This document shows positions 1 to 5,854 of a stretch of DNA of 9,046 bases, one piece after another. Source of the DNA: an uncultured Chlamydiae bacterium. GTDB taxonomy: Bacteria; Chlamydiota; Chlamydiia; Chlamydiales; SM23-39. The stretch's first letter is position 1. The number at the start of each line of letters is the position of its first letter. The stretch is from positions 1 through 9,046 of the forward strand of contig CAISYW010000162.1 in the NCBI GenBank assembly GCA_903889795.1. The letters are read 5' to 3'. Under the pieces are notes generated by a model. It did not search any database and was not told the origin of the DNA. It worked only from the letters and a program-made list of their open reading frames with translations. A program made the translations under genes and the position numbers.

Positions 1-283
1 ATGCCAGATTTTGATTTTTTCTGGAAAGCATGCAACACGAATACATACTCTTTAAATTCAACTAAATACACCGTTCTATATGTTCGCTGGGAGCGTTTTC
101 TTTAATTTCCTATACTTTCGCATTGCCTATGCCCTTGAATATTTTAGCGTGAGGAGATCTTTCCCCAATTTCAGCAAGATACAAGGCATATCCCACTGCC
201 TTTCTGACTTCCTTGGGAAAGGGATAAACCGTAAACAACTAATTACTGCTATTAGGTTGTATCCTTTTGTTTATCAAAGGCTT
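1..283 (-). pseudogene. Remnant of a HigB-like (phage Gp49-like, DUF891) toxin gene, 3' end outside the window
   Basis: Translating the minus strand from 283 downward gives a recognisable but broken toxin of the HigB/Gp49-like family, the mRNA-cleaving half of a type II toxin-antitoxin pair. Readable pieces in one frame are KPLI (from 283), FPKEVRKAVGYALYLAEIGE (within 240-113), KIFKGIGNAKV just before 112, and EIKENAPS after it. From position 68 a second frame gives YLVEFKEYVFVLHAFQKKSK, the typical C-terminal end of this family. The lesions are an in-frame TAG at 241-239, another at 112-110 where the family often has a bulky residue, and a one-base frameshift near 68-72. A stop (286-284) precedes the first piece and no start codon is visible. 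An antitoxin (HigA-type) would normally follow, to the left of position 1, and cannot be seen. Assignment rests on remembered family motifs, not a database search. Confidence 0.75.
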
Positions 284-311
284 TTACGATACTGGTACAC
301 CATTTCTAGAA

Positions 312-1529
312 TTATTGGAACTTCAGCGATGCGACGCTCATAATAGCGAAGAGCAGGCTGATGATCCAAAATCGCGCGACCACCTTCGTTTCCGGCCATC
401 CTTTGTACTCATAATGGTGGTGGAGCGGCGCACATAAAAAGATTCGTTTTTTATTGCGATAGCGATAACTGAGCACTTGCAAAATAACCGAAAGAGCTTC
501 AATCACAAAAATCCCGCCGGCAAGAGCGAGCAGAGCTTCGCGGCGCAATAAAACGGCCGATACGCCGATCACCCCGCCCAATGCAAGCGATCCCGTATCG
601 CCCATAAAGACCTGCGCCGGATAACCGTTAAACCACAAAAATCCCAGACAAGCGCCCGCTAAAGCAAAAAGATAGACTGCGATCTCGCCGCTGCCTTCGA
701 TGTACAAAATATTCAAATATCGCGCGAGTTCGATGTGATTCGATAAAAAAGCGAATAATGCAAAAACAAGGGCCGCCATTAAAATACATCCAGCCGCCAA
801 CCCATCCAGGCCATCGGTGAGATTAACGGCATTGGACGCCCCGGTAATGACAATCACAAAAAAACAAAAAGAGATCAGCTTCAGCCATCCGTCGAGATGG
901 GCGGCGGGATCCTTAAAGAAGGGCAAATAAAATCGCCCCATGTACTCCTCAGTCGATAAAGTCACCAGTTTCGTCTTATGTCCCGCTTTTTGAACCTGTT
1001 CTTTCGCCGTTGGCGCCTTAAAAATCTTTTGGCCCGAAATAAAATCCGTTATGGAAGGGCAGAGCAGATAGATCGCAATCAGCGATGAAAACAAAATTTG
1101 AAAGATCATCTTGCGCCGCGCTTTCATGCCTTTACTGTTTTTGTAGCGAAGCTTTAAATAATCATCCGTAGCGCCCACAAGCCCCAAAACCAGACTGGTC
1201 AAGAGCAAAATCCAGGTGAAGACGTTGGTCAAATCCATCCAGAGAAATAGCGCCACCGTCATCGAAAATAACATCAACAACCCGCCCATTGTGGGCGTAT
1301 CCTTCTTTTTTCCATGCAACTCGGCCAATAGCGGGCATTCTTCCACGCTGCGAATGGCTTGGCCGATTTTCAATTCGTAGAGTTTCTTGATGAAGCGCGG
1401 GCCGAGATAAATCGACAAAATCAAAGCAGTGGCAGCAGCCAGAATCATTCGCGTCGAAAAATAGGTAAAGGCCGACGGCAGCTGAAGCGAAAACATCACG
1501 CGAAGAAAATCAACAATGAGGAGCAACAT
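312..1529 (-). CDS. mraY: MraY, phospho-N-acetylmuramoyl-pentapeptide transferase
   Basis: This integral membrane enzyme transfers phospho-MurNAc-pentapeptide from UDP to undecaprenyl phosphate, making lipid I on the cytoplasmic side of the inner membrane. The 405-residue product has many hydrophobic helices and all family signatures: DTPTMGG (77-83), the Asp pair D122-D123, NAVNLTDGLDGLA (233-245, with D239 and D242), FMGDTGSLALGG (308-319, with D311) and the histidine triplet HHH (370-372). It is longer than the roughly 360-residue E. coli enzyme. The excess is mostly a polar segment of about 35 residues near 160-200, where E. coli has the short periplasmic TM4-TM5 loop. The start at 1529 is supported by GGAG seven bases upstream on the minus strand. 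It overlaps the end of murF by 20 bases, so the two are probably co-transcribed and translationally coupled. No murD follows, unlike in Chlamydia; a toxin remnant lies there instead. Confidence 0.97.
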   Translation of the reverse strand: MLLLIVDFLRVMFSLQLPSAFTYFSTRMILAAATALILSIYLGPRFIKKLYELKIGQAIRSVEECPLLAELHGKKKDTPTMGGLLMLFSMTVALFLWMDLTNVFTWILLLTSLVLGLVGATDDYLKLRYKNSKGMKARRKMIFQILFSSLIAIYLLCPSITDFISGQKIFKAPTAKEQVQKAGHKTKLVTLSTEEYMGRFYLPFFKDPAAHLDGWLKLISFCFFVIVITGASNAVNLTDGLDGLAAGCILMAALVFALFAFLSNHIELARYLNILYIEGSGEIAVYLFALAGACLGFLWFNGYPAQVFMGDTGSLALGGVIGVSAVLLRREALLALAGGIFVIEALSVILQVLSYRYRNKKRIFLCAPLHHHYEYKGWPETKVVARFWIISLLFAIMSVASLKFQ

Positions 1530-2865
1530 GGATCATCTCCAAAAGTTTTTCCATTTGCATGCTGCGCGAGCCCTTCAAAAGGACCACATCACCCGGGCGC
1601 ATGATCTCATTTAATTTTTCCGCAATCATGAGATGATCGATAAAGAGTTCCGCCGGTTTCATCGATTCGCGATACGCTTCGCAGAGCGGCGTCGTCTCCT
1701 CGCCCAAACAAAGAAGGACATCGACTCTTTTTTGAGCCAGCCGTCCAATCTCCTGGTGCGATTCCACCGAAAAAATCCCCAGCTCTTTCATCGTACCCAA
1801 AACCGCGATCCGCTTCCCCCCCTCTTTCGGCTCGGGCAAATTCTCCAATGCGGCCCGCATCGAAGCCGGGTTGGCATTATATGCGTCGTTGATAAACCAG
1901 ACTCCCGATTTTTCGAACTGCTCAAAGCGCATCTTCGGCAAGTGAAGCCGCGGAATTTGCCTTTCGATTTCTTCCCACTGCATGCCCATTTGACGCGCCG
2001 CAGCGATGGCCGCCGCAAAGTTTTGCAGCAAGTGCCCCTCTTTAAAGGGCAATTCAAACTCAAAAGCCCGCACTCCCCGCTCGTCCATACGGTAACGGCC
2101 TTCGGCAAAAGACAAAAAGTAATCCGCCGTCGCATCCTGCGTCGAAAAGGTCACCTTTTCTGCGCGTATCGAGCTGATCACTTCTTGATATTGCAGACAT
2201 TCGAAATCGAGAATGGCTTTCTTCGTTTGCTGCTGTGAAAAAATTTCTCCCTTTGCGCGCGCAATCCCCGATAACCCATCGGGAAAATGCACAGCGTGCG
2301 AAAGAGCCACCTTCGTCAATAAAGCGATGTCGGGCGACGCAATTTGAACCAGATTCAGGATCTCATTCGGGGCGCTCATACCCAACTCCAATACGAGCAC
2401 TTGCTCGTCCCCGGTACGGTTTAAAAGATTCAGAGGAAAGGTGATCTTGGAATTGTAGCTTGATGGGCTTTTGCCGGTCCGGAATTTCCCCTCAAGCAAC
2501 GTTGCCAAAAACTCCTTCGTCGTCGTTTTTCCAACTGATCCGGTAATTCCGATAATGGGAACCGGACGCTCAGCCATGCTTTGGCGCGCCAGCTCCTGCA
2601 ATGAACCCAGCACATCTTCTACGCCCAGCAAGATTAAGCCCCCGACTGATCCGGGAAACCCCTTGGAAACGACCGCGCCAACAGCCCCCCTTTGGGCCGC
2701 TTCGGCCAGAAAGGAATGGCCATCATTCTTTTCCCCTTTTAATGAAAAGAAGAGCTCCCCCGGCTGAATCATCCTGCTATCAACTTGATAACCAGATATT
2801 TGGAGCTCGCTTTCGCAAAAAACCCCAAGATGGCGTGCGAGATCGCGCAATAAAACGCCCCTCAT
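1510..2865 (-). CDS. murF: MurF, UDP-N-acetylmuramoyl-tripeptide--D-alanyl-D-alanine ligase
   Basis: This cytoplasmic ATP-dependent ligase adds D-Ala-D-Ala to UDP-MurNAc-tripeptide, completing the pentapeptide precursor used by MraY. The 451-residue length is normal. The N-terminal domain (about 1-100) has VDSRMIQPGELFFSLKGE (28-45), typical for UDP-substrate binding. The central ATPase domain carries the P-loop GITGSVGKTTT (106-116) and the motif RAKGEIF (203-209), whose K205 is probably the carbamylated lysine. The C-terminal domain has the MurF signatures NDAYNANP (326-333) and LGTMKELG (356-363), followed by LLKGSRSMQMEKLL (429-442). One small departure is ELGMSAP (160-166), where many MurFs have a Gly-Ala after the Met. 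The ATG at 2865 is preceded by the strong Shine-Dalgarno GGAGGAG. It is the first gene of the minus-strand murF-mraY unit. Confidence 0.97.
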   Translation of the reverse strand: MRGVLLRDLARHLGVFCESELQISGYQVDSRMIQPGELFFSLKGEKNDGHSFLAEAAQRGAVGAVVSKGFPGSVGGLILLGVEDVLGSLQELARQSMAERPVPIIGITGSVGKTTTKEFLATLLEGKFRTGKSPSSYNSKITFPLNLLNRTGDEQVLVLELGMSAPNEILNLVQIASPDIALLTKVALSHAVHFPDGLSGIARAKGEIFSQQQTKKAILDFECLQYQEVISSIRAEKVTFSTQDATADYFLSFAEGRYRMDERGVRAFEFELPFKEGHLLQNFAAAIAAARQMGMQWEEIERQIPRLHLPKMRFEQFEKSGVWFINDAYNANPASMRAALENLPEPKEGGKRIAVLGTMKELGIFSVESHQEIGRLAQKRVDVLLCLGEETTPLCEAYRESMKPAELFIDHLMIAEKLNEIMRPGDVVLLKGSRSMQMEKLLEMIHVAPHC

Positions 2866-2893
2866 GTCTCCTCCAATATAAAATAAACCTAAG

Positions 2894-2923
2894 TGTATAA
2901 CTCTTTTTGCAAATTCGAGCCAA
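2894..2923 (-). promoter_or_regulatory. Candidate promoter for murF-mraY
   Basis: On the minus strand TTGGCT (2923-2918) and TATACA (2899-2894) are separated by 18 bases, which would start transcription about 20 bases before the murF ATG. Each box matches the sigma-70 consensus only partly. A closer TATATT lies too near the Shine-Dalgarno sequence to serve. Inference only. Confidence 0.3.
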
Positions 2924-2996
2924 CGAAAGAACGCAACCGGCTAATAAAAAGCTACATATAACAACACTCAAATCAACAACTATTAAATACAAACCA

Positions 2997-3012
2997 TTGA
3001 TAATAATATCAA
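2997..3012. repeat. Perfect 6-bp inverted repeat covering the -35 box
   Basis: TTGATA (2997-3002) and TATCAA (3007-3012) form an inverted repeat around the 4-base centre ATAA. It overlaps the -35 box of the promoter in front of the deubiquitinase gene, so it could be an operator where a dimeric regulator blocks or replaces -35 recognition. In such AT-rich sequence a chance palindrome is also possible. Confidence 0.4.
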
Positions 3013-3026
3013 ATATGTGCTATAAT
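2997..3026 (+). promoter_or_regulatory. Promoter of the deubiquitinase gene
   Basis: TTGATA (2997-3002) and a perfect TATAAT (3021-3026) are 18 bases apart, and the -10 box is preceded by TGC, giving an extended -10 element. Transcription would start near 3033, about 24 bases before the ATG at 3057. This is the best consensus promoter in the window. It gives the gene its own transcription, divergent from murF. Confidence 0.65.
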
Positions 3027-3056
3027 TAATTAAAAGATCTAATAAAGGTTATAAAA

Positions 3057-4775
3057 ATGGCAACCGCAGCAGTAGTTACGTCTCAAACTCTTTTGGAGAG
3101 GGGCGAGGCCCTAAAAAAGGGCGGCAACGCCCACAGGCAAAAGTACACCCGTCTATTCTACACAGATGCAACAGGAAAAATCACCGCATTCACAATCAGG
3201 TTATTTGAAAAAACCGCTACAGGCATCAACGGAAAACAACTCGCCTATACCCGAGAACAATGGGATGAGATCGTCAAAGAAAAGACAAATGAAATGAAGC
3301 TAGCCGCCACGCAAGCCGCCGGTGGTAACACAGCTGCACCAGACTTGTTCACTGGCATTGCAGGTTTTGAGAGTAGCTCTGACGAAACAGATGGCGTTAC
3401 ATATTCCATTCCGACCACAACCCCAGCCTCCAGCGGAAGCCCAACCCTTTCACCTCGCATAATAACAATCCCAAGCTCTACAGATCGTGCACGCAATTTT
3501 AACACACTCGCTCAAGCTATGGATCCGCGCGATGCGTCGTTGTTGAGCGATTCACCACGCGTTCCTACAAGTCAATCACAAAGAGCTTCTTTACCGGATT
3601 GGTGGGATTCGACAATGACGGAAAAATTGACGAAAGAGCAGATTGACGCCGTCCTTGCCGCTCCATCGATCGGGATCAAAAATGATGATTCTGGCAACAC
3701 ATGCTTTATTAATACCATGTTTAATGCATTCATTCTTCATGATCGCGAATTAATCGACGCATTACTTTTAAATAGAAAAGAAGAACCGACCAAACAAATT
3801 GCGATGTACCTATATAACTATATTAAGTACAGAACTCAAAACCCAAATGATCTCCTTTCTTTCAAAAACACAGAGCAATTTAGAAATTCCTTAAATCAGA
3901 TTGACCCCGCTAGAGGTTATCTAACTGGGCAGCACGATGCTTGTCAGGCATATCTATCATTAAGAGCCGCAGTAGTAGATAAAAAATGGCTGCCAAAAGA
4001 AACATGCACCGCAACTCAAAGAACATATTATCAAGCACCAAAACCAACGGATCGCTTTCACACCGGGTTTCAAAAAAGACCTCGACCAGTTCGCCGAACA
4101 GCAATGGAGATCCTAAGAAGAGAGCCTCAAAAAGCCCCCGTAGATACAGAATATGATCTGCACCGGGACCTGAGCGAAAATCCTAACGAAGCATTTAATA
4201 CAGGCCTACCAGATACTCAGAGTTCACTGATAAGCATTAACCTTTCCCAAAAATCCAAATCGCCTCTAGCCTTAGAAACCCTCGTTCAAGATCAATATTT
4301 CAGTGTTCGCATGCCCGCGAACTCCGAAACTGTCTTGCAGCCCATTATTACAGAGGAAGTCACAGTCGACAATACAGTTACAACTAAATCTGATCTACAA
4401 GATTGCAAACCACTCAGACAAACAAGGCTCCTTTCCGGAGAGCCTCCCAAGATATTAATCTTTGAATTTGATGGTTCAGGTGAAGTTACTATTCCCGCTA
4501 AATATACATTATCTTCAGCCTACAGGGATAAGGTAGGCGGCGATAAACCACCAGTAGAATACGCATTAAAATCCGCTTCAATTCGCAAAGGATCTCCACC
4601 ACCCGGAGGCGGGCATTATTATTCATACGATAAAAGAGGTACACAATGGTATTGTACGAATGATTCTGTAGCTACGCCTATAGAAGAAAATACCATGCTG
4701 GCTGAACTATTAAAGCAAAGACGTAGTTTGGTTTACGAACGGATCAATTCTCCTGCTCCAGCCGTTGTTCTCTAA
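3057..4775 (+). CDS. USP-family (peptidase C19) ubiquitin-specific protease, probable secreted effector
   Basis: The 572-residue protein is predicted to cleave ubiquitin from proteins, which makes sense only inside a eukaryotic host. The C-terminal two thirds show USP landmarks in order: the Cys box SGNTCFINTMFNAF (212-225, catalytic C216), GQHDACQAYLSL (291-302, matching the eukaryotic QQDAxEFL box), LISINL (391-396), PPKILIFEFDGSGE (463-476), YALKSASI (502-509), and the His box GGHYYSYDKRGTQWY (518-532, catalytic H520) followed by TNDSV (534-538). By spacing, N535 would be the third catalytic residue. No CxxC zinc-ribbon pairs occur. Residues 1-85 match nothing I recognise, 105-180 are Ser/Thr/Pro-rich and probably disordered, and 340-347 (KRPRPVRR) is strongly basic. 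There is no Sec signal peptide, so export would need something like type III secretion; that is inference. The ATG follows an AAAGG ribosome site by eight bases. The gene has its own promoter, and AGA and ATA codons look commoner than in its neighbours. Confidence 0.9.
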   Translation: MATAAVVTSQTLLERGEALKKGGNAHRQKYTRLFYTDATGKITAFTIRLFEKTATGINGKQLAYTREQWDEIVKEKTNEMKLAATQAAGGNTAAPDLFTGIAGFESSSDETDGVTYSIPTTTPASSGSPTLSPRIITIPSSTDRARNFNTLAQAMDPRDASLLSDSPRVPTSQSQRASLPDWWDSTMTEKLTKEQIDAVLAAPSIGIKNDDSGNTCFINTMFNAFILHDRELIDALLLNRKEEPTKQIAMYLYNYIKYRTQNPNDLLSFKNTEQFRNSLNQIDPARGYLTGQHDACQAYLSLRAAVVDKKWLPKETCTATQRTYYQAPKPTDRFHTGFQKRPRPVRRTAMEILRREPQKAPVDTEYDLHRDLSENPNEAFNTGLPDTQSSLISINLSQKSKSPLALETLVQDQYFSVRMPANSETVLQPIITEEVTVDNTVTTKSDLQDCKPLRQTRLLSGEPPKILIFEFDGSGEVTIPAKYTLSSAYRDKVGGDKPPVEYALKSASIRKGSPPPGGGHYYSYDKRGTQWYCTNDSVATPIEENTMLAELLKQRRSLVYERINSPAPAVVL

Positions 4776-4818
4776 GGAGACGGGCATTAATAGTAAAAAA
4801 CACTGTCCCCGTTTCTCC
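4776..4818 (+). terminator. Imperfect inverted repeat directly after the deubiquitinase stop codon
   Basis: GGAGACGGG (4776-4784) can pair with CCCGTTTCTCC (4808-4818) as nine base pairs with a two-base bulge and a loop of 23 bases. It begins right after the stop codon, where a terminator would be expected. There is no T-run after the stem, so a classic intrinsic terminator is not shown. Confidence 0.25.
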
Positions 4819-4831
4819 AACAATTTGGGGA

Positions 4832-4861
4832 TTGACCCAATAACCTCCTCTTCCCCATAAT
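4832..4861 (+). promoter_or_regulatory. Candidate promoter for tRNA-Cys (and rsmI)
   Basis: TTGACC (4832-4837) and CATAAT (4856-4861) match the sigma-70 boxes at five of six positions each with an 18-base spacer. Transcription would start near 4868, a few bases before the mature tRNA 5' end at 4875. A short inverted repeat, TTGGG (4825-4829) with CCCAA (4836-4840), overlaps the -35 box. Confidence 0.55.
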
Positions 4862-4874
4862 CTCTGATGAAATT

Positions 4875-4945
4875 GGTGGCATAGCCAAGCGGTAAGGCAG
4901 GGGCCTGCAAAGCCCCCATCCTCAGTTCAAATCTGAGTGCCACCT
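4875..4945 (+). tRNA. tRNA-Cys (anticodon GCA)
   Basis: A complete cloverleaf can be drawn. The acceptor stem GGTGGCA (4875-4881) pairs with TGCCACC (4938-4944). The anticodon stem GGGGC (4900-4904) pairs with GCCCC (4912-4916) around the loop CTGCAAA, placing anticodon GCA at 4907-4909. The T stem CTCAG (4921-4925) pairs with CTGAG (4933-4937) around TTCAAAT. The unpaired T at 4945 is U73, the known main identity base for cysteinyl-tRNA synthetase. The 3' CCA is not encoded and must be added by the nucleotidyltransferase. rsmI begins 21 bases later with no terminator between, so both probably share a transcript. Confidence 0.96.
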
Positions 4946-4966
4946 TTCTCCTTCAACCCGTGTGCT

Positions 4967-5797
4967 ATGCCCTTATTTATTATTTCAACGCCCATTGGTC
5001 ATTTGGGAGACATTTCCCAGCGCGCCATCGATACACTGAGAGCTTGTGATCTGATATTATGCGAAGATACCCGCCACAGTCAGATTCTCTTGCGCCATTA
5101 TGGTATTGACAAACGACTGATTCCCTTTCATCAATTTAACGAAAAGTCAAAAGAAGAATCGATCCTACGCGATTTAGAGCAGGGTCAGTCCATTGCCTTG
5201 ATTTCCGATGCAGGAACTCCTCTCGTCTCCGATCCCGGCCAAGCTCTGGTACGAGCTTGCATCGAGCGCGGCGTGCCCTTTACGGCAATTCCCGGCCCCT
5301 GCAGCATCATTCAGGCTCTGGTTTTGTCAGGATTCGATGCCGCCCGGTTCCAATTCATCGGTTTTTTACCGCGGGACGCCGGAGCGATCCGGACGGCTCT
5401 TCGCCGCGCCCTATTCTTCCAAGGAACGACGATTGCGTTCGAAAGCCCCCAAAGACTATTGGATACTTTAACCATTCTGCTGGAGATCGACCCCAATCGG
5501 GAACTTGCGATCGCCCGCGAGCTCACCAAAACATTTGAAGAGTGCCGTCGGGGAAAGGCCGCAGATCTTCTCGCCCATTTTCAAGAACATGAACCGCGCG
5601 GCGAAATCGTGTTGTTGATCCGCGAAGGCGAAACTTTACAAGAAGAGATTGGCGTTGAAGAGCTGGTCCGTCTTTTACAGGAGATGCACGCCCTTTCATT
5701 AAAAGAAGCCATCAAAGCGGCCGCAAAGCTCAAGGGACTGCCCAAAAGCGATGTCTATCGTCAGATCCATCAGCCTGACAATCCGAAGCCATTGTAG
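4967..5797 (+). CDS. rsmI: RsmI, 16S rRNA (cytidine-1402-2'-O)-methyltransferase
   Basis: This SAM-dependent enzyme methylates the 2'-O of C1402 in the 16S rRNA decoding centre. The 276-residue product is close to the usual length and has the family signatures: STPIGHLGDISQRA (7-20), CEDTRHSQILLRHYGI (32-47), LISDAGTPLVSDPG (78-91), AIPGPCSIIQAL (107-118), FIGFLPR (130-136), ARELTKTFEECRRG (183-196) and GEIVLLI (212-218). An in-frame GTG at 4937 would extend the protein by ten residues, but it lies inside tRNA-Cys and the extension is unlike the family. The ATG at 4967 puts the conserved start motif at the right place. No Shine-Dalgarno sequence precedes it. It lies between tRNA-Cys and groEL on the same strand, with a 57-base gap to groEL. 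Confidence 0.95.
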   Translation: MPLFIISTPIGHLGDISQRAIDTLRACDLILCEDTRHSQILLRHYGIDKRLIPFHQFNEKSKEESILRDLEQGQSIALISDAGTPLVSDPGQALVRACIERGVPFTAIPGPCSIIQALVLSGFDAARFQFIGFLPRDAGAIRTALRRALFFQGTTIAFESPQRLLDTLTILLEIDPNRELAIARELTKTFEECRRGKAADLLAHFQEHEPRGEIVLLIREGETLQEEIGVEELVRLLQEMHALSLKEAIKAAAKLKGLPKSDVYRQIHQPDNPKPL

Positions 5798-5819
5798 AAA
5801 ATTCAAATTTCTTGCAATC

Positions 5820-5842
5820 TTTGACAATTCACAATCGTCAAA
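5820..5842. repeat. Inverted repeat in front of groEL
   Basis: TTTGAC (5820-5825) and GTCAAA (5837-5842) form a perfect 6-bp inverted repeat with an 11-base spacer, four bases before the GAGGA ribosome site of groEL. It may be an operator or an mRNA hairpin. It does not resemble the CIRCE element (TTAGCACTC-N9-GAGTGCTAA) that HrcA binds. TTGACA at 5821-5826 resembles a -35 box, but no acceptable -10 box follows at the right distance. Confidence 0.35.
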
Positions 5843-5854
5843 ATTGAGGAAGCC

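Noticed and set aside
263..280. CCTTT/AAAGG inverted repeat after mraY as a terminator
   Set aside because: The stem is only five bases, with no T-run on the minus-strand side.
80..343. Plus-strand open frame of 87 codons at the left edge
   Set aside because: It overlaps the end of mraY and lies antisense to the toxin remnant, whose conserved motifs explain this stretch; no ribosome site or family likeness is seen.
1633..2238. Long plus-strand frame of 201 codons inside murF
   Set aside because: It is antisense to the well-conserved MurF coding sequence, has no family motif, and is a mirror of murF codon bias.
2780..2992. Minus-strand frame upstream of murF with a hydrophobic start and a lipobox-like LLAGC
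   Set aside because: It overlaps the first 86 bases of murF in another frame, which forces its C-terminal half, and no ribosome site was found. The hydrophobic start is likely a product of AT-rich DNA.
4932..4944. GAGTGCCA near the tRNA end as half of a CIRCE heat-shock element
   Set aside because: It is the T stem and acceptor stem of tRNA-Cys, has no matching TTAGCACTC arm, and lies far from groEL.
4937..4966. GTG start giving RsmI ten extra residues
   Set aside because: The codon lies inside the T stem and acceptor end of tRNA-Cys; the conserved RsmI N-terminus begins at the ATG at 4967.
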